Of a stretch of DNA of 64,000 nt, positions 6,942 through 14,609 are shown in pieces. Origin of the DNA: Flavobacteriales bacterium (lineage in GTDB: Bacteria; Bacteroidota; Bacteroidia; Flavobacteriales_F; PHOS-HE28); the NCBI GenBank assembly GCA_016713875.1, contig JADJOI010000003.1, positions 3,100,001-3,164,000 of the forward strand, in the 5' to 3' direction. A program made the position numbers and the translations under genes. The notes under the pieces were generated by a model. That model saw only the letters and a program-made list of their open reading frames with translations. It had not been told where the DNA came from and ran no database searches. Each line of letters opens with the position of its first letter. Within the stretch, counting starts at the first letter, position 1.

Positions 6942-7289
6942 TCAGGCCGCCTTGGCGCCGGTGGCCAGGAGCTGGAAGTCGTTGAGGACGACCTCGCTCA
7001 CCTGGCGCTTCTGCCCGTCCTTGCCTTCGTAGCTGCGGTGCACCAGGCGCCCCTCGAGCACCACGCCGGTGCCCTTGCGCAGCATGCGCTCCACCATCTC
7101 GGCCGTGCGGCCCCAGGCCACCACGGTGTGCCATTGGGTGGTGCTCACACGGTCGCCGTTGGCGTTGCGGTGGCTGCTGTGGGTGGCCACGCTCATGCGG
7201 GCCACTTTGCGTCCTTGCGCGATCTCGCGCACTTCCGGATCGTACCCGAGGTGGCCGATCAACTGCACTTTGTTCTTCAGGGTGTTCAT
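6942..7289 (-). CDS. ssb: Single-stranded DNA-binding protein, copy 1
   Basis: A 115-residue SSB with one OB fold. It opens MNTLKNKVQLIGHLGYDPE and shows the usual blocks RMSVATHSS, TTQWHTVVAWG, RKGTGVVLEGRLVHRSYE and KRQVSEVVLNDFQLL. It stops at residue 115 without the glycine-rich linker and acidic DDDIPF-type tail that recruits repair and replication partners in canonical SSB. Bacteroidota often carry such short forms. A second, similar ssb lies immediately upstream on the same strand (55 bp gap), so the pair are tandem paralogues. Confidence 0.93.
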   Translation of the reverse strand: MNTLKNKVQLIGHLGYDPEVREIAQGRKVARMSVATHSSHRNANGDRVSTTQWHTVVAWGRTAEMVERMLRKGTGVVLEGRLVHRSYEGKDGQKRQVSEVVLNDFQLLATGAKAA

Positions 7290-7344
7290 GACCTCGTTGG
7301 GTTTGGGGGTTGATGAGGGGTCGTTGAATGGTCGGAGGACGTGA

Positions 7345-7704
7345 TCAGGCGGCGGCCTCCACGGCGGGTTCGTTCTTGTTCACCACCTGGAACTCGCTGA
7401 GCACCACTTCGGTGATGTAGCGCTTCTGGCCGTCCTTGCCTTCGTAGCTGCGGTGCACCAGCTTGCCCTGCAGGGCCACACGGCTCCCTTTGTGAAGCAG
7501 GCTGCCCACCTGATCGGCCTGGGCGCCCCAGGCCACCACGGTGTGCCACTGGGTGTCGGTGATGCGCTCACCGCTCTTGTTGGTGTAGCTCTCGCTGGTG
7601 GCGACGCTCATGCGGGCCATCCGGCGTCCGCCGTTCACCTCCTTGATCTCCGGGTCGTTGCCCAGGTTGCCGATCAGCTGCACAAGGTTCTTCATCGTGT
7701 TCAT
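7345..7704 (-). CDS. Single-stranded DNA-binding protein, copy 2
   Basis: A 119-residue SSB paralogue of the gene at 6942-7289. It begins MNTMKNLVQLIGNLGNDPE and shares RMSVATSES, TQWHTVVAWG and LVHRSYEGKDGQKR with its neighbour. Like the neighbour it lacks the acidic C-terminal tail; the end is NEPAVEAAA. The start at 7702-7704 was chosen because the 22 upstream residues are not SSB-like. One of the two may be specialised, for example for repair or DNA uptake, but the sequence does not say which. Confidence 0.92.
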   Translation of the reverse strand: MNTMKNLVQLIGNLGNDPEIKEVNGGRRMARMSVATSESYTNKSGERITDTQWHTVVAWGAQADQVGSLLHKGSRVALQGKLVHRSYEGKDGQKRYITEVVLSEFQVVNKNEPAVEAAA

Positions 7705-7884
7705 GGTCTCAGGTGTGTTTGAGGGTTTGTGTGTTCGTTCTATGTCGGCTTGTCGTAGAAACCGCTGCAAACCTTCACCCCTCGATCACCCGGACTCGGT
7801 AAGTCGTCATTTGTATGCGACAGCAGTCGTTTGCCACCATTTGTTGGACGGATATTCCCGGGTGGAAAGGCTGCTGATCTTCAG

Positions 7885-7892
7885 TACCTTGC
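7885..7892 (+). promoter_or_regulatory. Possible -7 box for the ECF sigma operon
   Basis: TACCTTGC matches six of eight TAnnTTTG positions and lies 82 bp before the sigma-factor GTG. The 270-bp region 7705-7974 otherwise holds no gene that I can recognise. Confidence 0.35.
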
Positions 7893-7974
7893 TGGGCACG
7901 CGGACCCGTTGATCCCCCGGCAGGCAGCGGAAGCGCCGAACGAGGCGTCAACGGCTACGGAAACCACCTGAACG

Positions 7975-8541
7975 GTGCGTGAACTCACCGAGCGCGAGCT
8001 GGTGGAAGGCTGCCTGCGCGAAGACCGTCGCAGTCAGGAGGCCCTCTACACGCGGTATGCGCGGCGCATGTACGCCGTGTGTCTCCGCTATGCCCGGCAC
8101 GAGCTGGAGGCGCAGGACATGATGCAGGAAGGCTTCGTGCGGGTGTTCGACAAGCTCGGCGGCTTCAGGCAGGACGGTTCGTTGGAAGGATGGGTCCGCC
8201 GCATCATGGTGCATACCGCCATCAACCAGTATCGCCGTAAGTCGTTCCAGCAGGAGCGCTTCGGGCTGGAGAAACTGCCGGAGGACCCGGTGGCGGCCAC
8301 CGCCCTGGCCGACCTGGGTGAACGCGAGCTGCTGGCGCTGGTGGCCGGACTGCCGGACGGCTACCGGACGGTGTTCAACCTGTTCGCCATCGAGGGCTAC
8401 GACCACGCGGAGATCGCATCCATGCTGGGCTGCGGGGAGAGCACCTCGCGCAGCCAGCTGGCCAAGGCGCGCCGCATGCTTCAGGAACGCATTCACGCCA
8501 TACACCAGACGACCCATGAGGGAAAGGCATCCGATCGATGA
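7975..8541 (+). CDS. RNA polymerase sigma factor, ECF subfamily
   Basis: A 188-residue sigma-70 factor of the extracytoplasmic-function type. Region 2 spans about residues 20-95 and includes YTRYARRMYAVCLRYA, AQDMMQEGFVRVFDKL and GWVRRIMVHTAINQYRR. Region 4 spans about 125-178, with GYRTVFNLFAIEGYDHAEIA and CGESTSRSQLAKARR as the helix-turn-helix. It starts with GTG, because an in-frame TGA lies two codons upstream and no ATG fits. It overlaps the next gene by 26 bp. This suggests that the next protein, which has a transmembrane segment, is its membrane-bound regulator. Regulon unknown. Confidence 0.92.
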   Translation: MRELTERELVEGCLREDRRSQEALYTRYARRMYAVCLRYARHELEAQDMMQEGFVRVFDKLGGFRQDGSLEGWVRRIMVHTAINQYRRKSFQQERFGLEKLPEDPVAATALADLGERELLALVAGLPDGYRTVFNLFAIEGYDHAEIASMLGCGESTSRSQLAKARRMLQERIHAIHQTTHEGKASDR

Positions 8542-9958
8542 CGTGTTCCGACGCGGCCTTTCGGCCGCCGAGGTGGAGCCCCCTGCCGCGGTGTGGGAGG
8601 GTGTGATGCGCCAACGTGCCGGGCGCCGGCGCCTGGTGGTGGTGTGGCGTCGCTTCCGGTGGATGGGCCTGCTGGCCTTGCTGGTGGGGGCTCCTGTCGT
8701 GTGGTGGGCCACCACACCGGCCTCCGTTCGCCCTGCACTCGCCGCCGTCCAGACGTCCGAACCACGTTCCGACCCATCGGGTGCTGCCACAGGAGTCCTC
8801 CCCGGCGCATCCATGCCCGACCCCGGAACGAACACCCCGCCGCCCCCCTCTCCGGCCCGGATGACGGATACCCCGTCCACAGCCGGTCCCGCCACGACCA
8901 GGAAGGCCGAAAGCCGCCCGGAGGTCGCCGCCGTCCGCCCGGAAGAGACCCTCGCTCCCATCGCACCGGTGGGAACGACCAGCCATGTCGGGGCCTCCGA
9001 ACACAACGGACGCGAGCGGGTCTCCTCTGGAGCGCGCGAGGTCCCCGAGAGGGAACGCAGCGCATCGACGAGCACCTTCGGCGGCTCGGCGGCAGGGGCC
9101 CTGCGGATGGCGGACCGCTTGACCGGTGGCGACGCGGAGCGCATGCAGGGAAGGCGCCCGGATGTGCGGCACGCCATGCCCACCGCGGCTCCAAGTTCAC
9201 GCACCCCGCCCACCGGCTATGTGCTGCCCCGCGCGGACTGGTGGCTGGCCGTGGTGGCCGGGCGATACGACCGAACGCGGCGTTGGAAGGGCAGTGACGT
9301 CGAACTGGTGAACGCGCGCTCGGCCGTGGAGGGCCACGCCGGTGAATGGCATTGGGGGCTGTGGGCCGGGCGTCGGTGGCGGTCGGGCACCTGGTTCGGC
9401 GCCGGGGTCGAGCACACCGGTGGCCGCAGCGCTTACGAACGCTTCGACCAAAGCCAGCAGGTGAGCGCGTTGGTGAATACCAGCGTGGTCATCTTCGATA
9501 ACACGGTGCTGGCCACCCAGAGCGATACCCTCTTCGTGGTTCAGGAGCGGTCCGAGACCACGGCGATCACAGGCAGGTCATCCACCTGGCGTGTGCCACT
9601 GTTGCTCGGCTGGGAGCGAGGTGTACGCCGGTGGGTGTTCGGCGCCCACCTGGGGCTTGCCGCGGAATGGCAGCGCATGCGCGAGGGCTACCTCTTCGTG
9701 GAGGAGTTGAGCGAAGGGGGCGCTGTGGTGCAGCGCACCGAGCGCGTGCGCGATGCGGACCGGTCATTCGGCCTGGTCTCCGCTCAACTCGCGCTGGATG
9801 GCGGATTCCAGCTCACCGAGCATTGGCGGATCACCGCCGGGCCGGTCTATCAGGCGGGCTTGGGCGTCGTCCTCGGAGAAGGCGCCGTTCAGGCTCTTCC
9901 CGCGCGACTGGGTGGACAACTGCGGCTCAGCATCGATCTTCCGCACCGGAACCGATGA
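8516..9958 (+). CDS. Membrane-anchored protein with C-terminal outer-membrane beta-barrel-like region (sigma-factor partner)
   Basis: A 480-residue protein whose start lies inside the ECF sigma gene. The first 40 residues are cytoplasmic (MRERHPIDDVFRRGLSAAE). A transmembrane helix follows (about 45-62, MGLLALLVGAPVVWW). Then comes a long Pro/Thr/Ser-rich spacer to about residue 230, and finally a region of alternating hydrophobic strands (WHWGLWAGRRWRSGTWFGAG, VPLLLGWERGV) that ends like a porin-family barrel. This order, an anti-sigma-like N-terminus followed by a barrel-like domain, recurs downstream of Bacteroidota ECF sigma genes. A zinc anti-sigma motif is not present. A role as anti-sigma/sensor is inferred from position. 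Confidence 0.7.
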   Translation: MRERHPIDDVFRRGLSAAEVEPPAAVWEGVMRQRAGRRRLVVVWRRFRWMGLLALLVGAPVVWWATTPASVRPALAAVQTSEPRSDPSGAATGVLPGASMPDPGTNTPPPPSPARMTDTPSTAGPATTRKAESRPEVAAVRPEETLAPIAPVGTTSHVGASEHNGRERVSSGAREVPERERSASTSTFGGSAAGALRMADRLTGGDAERMQGRRPDVRHAMPTAAPSSRTPPTGYVLPRADWWLAVVAGRYDRTRRWKGSDVELVNARSAVEGHAGEWHWGLWAGRRWRSGTWFGAGVEHTGGRSAYERFDQSQQVSALVNTSVVIFDNTVLATQSDTLFVVQERSETTAITGRSSTWRVPLLLGWERGVRRWVFGAHLGLAAEWQRMREGYLFVEELSEGGAVVQRTERVRDADRSFGLVSAQLALDGGFQLTEHWRITAGPVYQAGLGVVLGEGAVQALPARLGGQLRLSIDLPHRNR

Positions 9959-11118
9959 AAGGAACGTCCTCCATCCTCGTGCGAGTAGCGCTGCTTGCGC
10001 TGGTGCCGATGCTGGGCGCCCGTAGTTTGGCGCAAGGCCAACCCTGTGGGGCGGGTGTCACGGTCCAGGTGACCGCAACCCCCACGGGTGCCCATACTTG
10101 GTCGTTGGTGGCCACGGTGGATGGGGCCTCGGCCGTATACAACTACGCCTGGAACCCCGGAGATGGCCAAGGAACCTCTGGCGGTGGCACCGCGTTCGAT
10201 CACACGTTCGGGGCACCGGGGTCCTATTTGATGTGCGTGAGCGTGGATGTGCTGGACCAACAAGGCGATTTCTGCACCGCCACGGGATGCGTGGTGATCA
10301 ACAACACCGGGCTGCCTCCGACCGTGTGCGACTCCACGGAGCTCGATTTCGCGGGCAGCTTCGACAATGGCACCTTCACCTTCGCGCTGGAGAGCATCAT
10401 CACCACGCCCATAACAGGGGTCGTATGGGACTTCGGCGATGGCGCTACTGGCTCCGGGACGTCCGTCTCCCACAGCTTCACCGGCAACGGGCCATACGCC
10501 GTGTGCATGACAGTGACCCTGCTCGACGCCGTGCTGCAGGACAGCTGCACCGTGCAGTCCTGCAACTGGGTGTACTTCGGGCCCGACACCATCCCCTGCG
10601 GACAGGTGTTGCAGCCTGATTTCGACCACCTGATCAATGGGAACACGGTGGCGTTCATCAACACCTCACTGACGTCCGGCGCGCTGCCCAACCTGTTGTG
10701 GGACTTCGGCGACGGCACGACGAGCACGGAGCTGCAGCCCGTGCACACCTATGCGCTTCCGAACCTCTACTCCGTGTGCCTCTCCGTGACCATAGATGGT
10801 CCTCTGGCCCCCGACACCTGCACGTTGTCCGTGTGCCTGCCCGTTGAACTGATGCCGCTTGTGGGCATCGACGAGGAGGACGCCCACGTGTTCACCGTTT
10901 CGCCGAACCCCTGTGCCGACGTCCTTGCCGTACGCTCGGAGCCGGGCTCCGCGATGTGGTCCGTAGAGGTGCTTGACACGCAAGGACGACGTTGCTGGTC
11001 CGGGACGCTGAACACGGGCCTTGACCATGTGGACGTTTCGGGCTTGAGCGCCGGACCCTACCTGTTGCGCGTGCGGAATGGACAACGTGCGCGGGCCGTG
11101 CGCTTCCTGAAGGAATAG
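9955..11118 (+). CDS. T9SS-secreted PKD-domain protein
   Basis: A 387-residue exported protein. A signal peptide (residues 1-24, SILVRVALLALVPMLG core) precedes three PKD-like beta-sandwich domains. These are marked by NPGDGQGTSGGGTAFDHTF, VWDFGDGATGSG and LLWDFGDGTTSTE, and several Cys pairs are present. The last 80 residues are a type IX secretion sorting domain (FTVSPNPCADVLAV to SGLSAGPYLLRVRNG). The start overlaps the stop of the preceding gene by four bases (ATGA), placing it in the sigma-factor operon. Codon choice is less GC-biased than in neighbouring housekeeping genes. Probably a cell-surface or released adhesin-like protein; ligand unknown. Confidence 0.85.
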   Translation: MKGTSSILVRVALLALVPMLGARSLAQGQPCGAGVTVQVTATPTGAHTWSLVATVDGASAVYNYAWNPGDGQGTSGGGTAFDHTFGAPGSYLMCVSVDVLDQQGDFCTATGCVVINNTGLPPTVCDSTELDFAGSFDNGTFTFALESIITTPITGVVWDFGDGATGSGTSVSHSFTGNGPYAVCMTVTLLDAVLQDSCTVQSCNWVYFGPDTIPCGQVLQPDFDHLINGNTVAFINTSLTSGALPNLLWDFGDGTTSTELQPVHTYALPNLYSVCLSVTIDGPLAPDTCTLSVCLPVELMPLVGIDEEDAHVFTVSPNPCADVLAVRSEPGSAMWSVEVLDTQGRRCWSGTLNTGLDHVDVSGLSAGPYLLRVRNGQRARAVRFLKE

Positions 11119-11173
11119 ACCCGGGCGCCGCGTGTGGTCCGATGGACGTCTACGGTCATGTAGCCCCACGCCC

Positions 11174-13722
11174 ATGAACCTCCGCGCCCTTACCCTTGCT
11201 TCGATCGCCAGCCCGCTGCTGGTGCTGGCCAACCCCTGTGACAGCCTCGTCGCGGACTTCCAGGCCGACATCATCGGCACGACCGTCACCTTCACCCCGG
11301 GGGGGGGGCCCGGGCGCGGGGGGGGGGCGCGGGGGGGCAGGGAGGCGGGGGTTGCCCTTGGGGGCGGCCCAGGGGGGGGGGGATCGACAACTCCTGGAGC
11401 TATCAGTGGGACTTCGGCGATGGCACTGGAGATTGGACGCCGACAACGACGCACACGTACCCGGGCGCCACCGTCTTCCAGGCGTGTCTGAAGGTCTGGA
11501 CCTGGGACCCCCTGGCGCAGGACACCTGTTTCGCCACCTCCTGCCAGATCATCGACCTCACCGGCGGTGACCCCTGCGCCCAGCTGCAGGCCGGCTTCTT
11601 CGCCAACGCGGGACCGGGCTTCGTGCAGTTCTCCAACGCCACTACCGGCACGGGCCTCTCCACCTCCTGGGTCTGGAGCTTCGGGGACGGCAGCACCTCC
11701 AACGACCCACAACCCTTCCACACCTACGCACAGCCGGGCACTTACACCGTCTGCCTCACCGCCATCAGCATCCTCCAACAACCCGGCGGCGGCGTCATCA
11801 CCTGCGTGGACAGCACCTGTGCGCCGGTGATCGTGCCAGGGACCAACAACCCTTGCGACAGCCTCAACGCCGACTTCCAATTCAGCGCACAGGGCACCTA
11901 CGTGGCCTTTCTGCCACAGGTGATCGACAACACCTGGAGCTATCAGTGGGACTTCGGCGATGGCACCTTCGACTGGGGCCCCAACGTGAACCACCCCTAT
12001 CCCGGACCCTCCGTCTTCCAGGCCTGCCTGACCGTGTGGACCTGGGACCCCCTGGCGCAGGACACCTGTTTCGCCACCTCCTGCCAGATCATCGACCTCA
12101 CCGGCGGTGACCCCTGCGCCCAGCTGCAGGCCGGCTTCTTCGCCAACGCGGGACCGGGCTTCGTGCAGTTCTCCAACGCCACTACCGGCACGGGACTCTC
12201 CACCTCCTGGGTCTGGAGCTTCGGGGACGGCAGCACCTCCAACGACCCACAACCCTTCCACACCTACGCACAGCCGGGCACTTACACCGTCTGCCTCACC
12301 GCCATCAGCATCCTCCAACAACCCGGCGGCGGCGTCATCACCTGCGTGGACAGCACCTGTGCGCCAGTGATCGTGCCAGGGACCAACAACCCTTGCGACA
12401 GCCTCAACGCCGACTTCCAATTCAGCGCACAGGGCACCTACGTGGCCTTTCTGCCACAGGTGATCGACAACACCTGGAGCTATCAGTGGGACTTCGGCGA
12501 TGGCACCTTCGACTGGGGCCCCAACGTGAACCACCCCTATCCCGGACCTTCCGTCTTCCAGGCCTGCCTGACCGTGTGGACCTGGGACCCCCTGGCGCAG
12601 GACACCTGCTTCGCCACCTCCTGCCAGATCATCGACCTCACCGGCGGTGACCCCTGCGCCCAGCTGCAGGCCGGCTTCTTCGCCAACGCGGAACCGGGCT
12701 TCGTGCAGTTCTCCAACGCCACCACCGGCACGGGCCTCTCCACCTCCTGGGCCTGGAGCTTCGGGGACGGCAGCACCTCCAACGACCCACAACCCTTCCA
12801 CACCTACGCACAACCTGGCACTTACACCGTCTGCCTCACCGCCATCAGCATCCTCCAACAACCCGGCGGTGGCGTCATCACCTGCGTGGACAGCACCTGT
12901 GCGCCGGTGATCGTGCCGGCCAGCAGTGGATGTGACAGCACCTACGCGGCGACCTACACCGCTATGGTCGCGGGCAGTTCGGTGGCCTTCTATGGACTCT
13001 CCACGTTGCCCACCGTTGGGTGGTCGTGGGACTTTGGCGATGGGACTTCGGGCGGTGGCCAGAACACGCAGCACGTTTATCCCGGACCCGGTGCATACTA
13101 CGCCTGCCTCACCACGTGGTATTGGGGGCCACTGGGGCAGGATACCTGTTGGGCCACGCACTGCCAATGGATCAGCATCGCTTCCGCGGCTTCCTGCGAC
13201 AGCCTGTTCGTAGCGGACTTCGAATGGACGGGGCTGGGCACGGCGATCGCCGTCCAGAACACCACCCAGGCGAACGGGCCCATCCTGTCCGTGAGCTGGG
13301 ACTTCGGCGATGGCGCCACGGCCACGGGCGGATCGGCCGCCCACACCTATGCAGGACCGGGCACCTACACGGTATGCCTGACGGTGGTGGGCCTCGACCC
13401 CTGGGCGCAGGACAGCTGCACGGTGGTCCTCTGCGAGAACGTGCTCGTGGGCGGCCTGGCCATCGGGGTGGGCGGGCAGGGTCCGACGCCCGTTCTGGTG
13501 CCGCAGCCGTTCACCGACCGGTTGGTGGTGAGCGGGCTTTCGGGCAGCACGGTGAGCGTGGAACTGGTGGACGGCACAGGACGGACCGTGCTGCGCGGTG
13601 CGGGCCGCGCTGGATCCGAACTGGAACTGAACACCAGCAGCCTCGCGCCCGGGGCCTATGCCGTAATGATCACGGTCGACGGCCTCGTCGTTCGGTCGCG
13701 TGCGGTCAAGGCATGGCGTTGA
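11174..13722 (+). CDS. T9SS-secreted multi-PKD protein, interrupted by a G-rich frameshift
   Basis: One gene read in two frames. The first frame starts with the ATG at 11174 and gives a signal peptide (NLRALTLASIASPLLVLA) and the beginning of a PKD domain, up to about 11299. The second frame resumes at 11383 with IDNSWSYQWDFGDGTGD and runs to the stop at 13722. Between them is an 86-bp G-rich block where the homologous copies have about 8 bp. The rest holds about seven PKD domains with WDFGDG motifs, most of them in a near-identical 540-bp tandem array. It ends with a type IX sorting domain (LVPQPFTDRLVVSGLSGS to GAYAVMITVDGLV). I cannot tell whether the break is a real mutation, a phase-variable tract or a sequence error. 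Confidence 0.75.
11297..11382. other. G-rich block disrupting the PKD gene
   Basis: Most of the 86 bases are G, in runs up to eleven, broken by cccggg and gggcggccc. Comparison with the equivalent point in the downstream repeats (around 11905-11925) shows that only about 8 bp are expected here. The excess is not a multiple of three and shifts the frame. It may be an assembly or base-calling artefact. Confidence 0.7.
11383..12918 (+). repeat. 540-bp in-frame tandem array, 2.8 copies
   Basis: Copies begin at 11383, 11923 and 12463 and are almost identical; the third stops matching near 12918. For example, cagctgcaggccggcttctt recurs at 11581, 12121 and 12661. Each unit encodes 180 residues, equal to two PKD domains. 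Copies 2 and 3 differ at only a few bases; copy 1 differs mainly in its first 110 bp. Confidence 0.92.
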
Positions 13723-13736
13723 CCGCGGGGCACGCC

Positions 13737-13744
13737 TATCTTGG
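13737..13744 (+). promoter_or_regulatory. -7 box for the universal stress protein gene
   Basis: TATCTTGG matches seven of eight positions of TAnnTTTG and lies 22 bp before the ATG at 13767. A TTG occurs 15 bp upstream of it, closer than the ideal 19. Confidence 0.5.
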
Positions 13745-13766
13745 CGCCCCAACCGAGACCGCGCCG

Positions 13767-14606
13767 ATGAGCATGCGCAAGACCATCCTGGTCCCCACGG
13801 ATTTCACCAAAGTGGCGGACTGTGCCATGAACCACGCCATGAAGCTGGCGGAGCGCGTCGATGCCGGCGTGACCCTTCTGCACATCGTGGATAAGGCCAC
13901 CCTGACGGACGAGGCACGGACCAAGCTTGAGATGGAAGCCAAGCGGGCCTCGCAATGGAGCGCGACCGTGCAGGTGGACGCCTTGGTGCGGGTGGGCAAC
14001 GTGTACGAGGACATCGGTGAGGCCGCCGCGGAGATCGGTGCTGCCTTGATCATCATGGGCACTCATGGCATGCGAGGCATGCAGTTCATCACCGGAAGCC
14101 GGGCGCTACGGGTGATCACCAATAGCTCGGTGCCTTTCATCGTGGTGCAGGAGCGCAACATCAAGTCGGAGGGATACCGGGACATCGTGGTGCCCCTCGA
14201 CCTGCACAAGGAGAGCCGGCACAAGCTCAGCCTGGTGGCCGACATGGCCAAGTACTTCAACAGCAAGGTGCATGTGGTGGTGCCCAAGGAGAGCGATGAG
14301 TTCCTCCACAACCAACTGCATAATCACATCAAGTTCGCCGGGCAGTTCCTGCGCGAGCGCGGCATCGAACATGAGGCCCACATCCTTCAGGAGGACAGCG
14401 ACGACTTCGTGAAGGGGGTGATCCGCTATGCGGTGAAGATCGACGCGGACCTCATCGCCATCGTGAACATGCTTCAGAACAGCATCTTCGGGGTGCTGGG
14501 CGTGCCCAACGAACAGGAGATCATCACCAACGAGCCGATGATCCCTGTGATGTGCATGAACCCCTTGAACAACACGACGTCCGATATGCCGATCTGGGGG
14601 CCATAG
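13767..14606 (+). CDS. Universal stress protein, tandem two-domain
   Basis: A 279-residue cytoplasmic protein with two UspA-like domains. Domain 1 (about 4-135) starts RKTILVPTDFTKVADCAMNH and ends with the nucleotide-binding type motif IIMGTHGMRGMQFITGSRA. This fits the GxxGx9G(S/T) pattern of ATP-binding Usp proteins. Domain 2 (about 150-270) begins YRDIVVPLDLHKESRHKL and is degenerate at the equivalent loop. Two-domain Usps are common in Bacteroidota and respond to stress or starvation; the precise role here is unknown. An ATG two codons downstream is an alternative start. The stop is 3 bp from that of the convergent phosphatase gene. Confidence 0.88.
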   Translation: MSMRKTILVPTDFTKVADCAMNHAMKLAERVDAGVTLLHIVDKATLTDEARTKLEMEAKRASQWSATVQVDALVRVGNVYEDIGEAAAEIGAALIIMGTHGMRGMQFITGSRALRVITNSSVPFIVVQERNIKSEGYRDIVVPLDLHKESRHKLSLVADMAKYFNSKVHVVVPKESDEFLHNQLHNHIKFAGQFLRERGIEHEAHILQEDSDDFVKGVIRYAVKIDADLIAIVNMLQNSIFGVLGVPNEQEIITNEPMIPVMCMNPLNNTTSDMPIWGP

Positions 14607-14609
14607 GCC

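Noticed and set aside
11383..12918. Direct repeats as a CRISPR array
   Set aside because: Unit is 540 bp, in frame and protein-coding; no spacer-repeat alternation and no cas genes.
10666..13752. A very long minus-strand open frame antisense to the PKD genes
   Set aside because: It shadows the repeat array of the real plus-strand gene and has the same periodicity. Its sequence is His/Gly/Arg-rich with no domain; long antisense frames are expected in GC-rich DNA.
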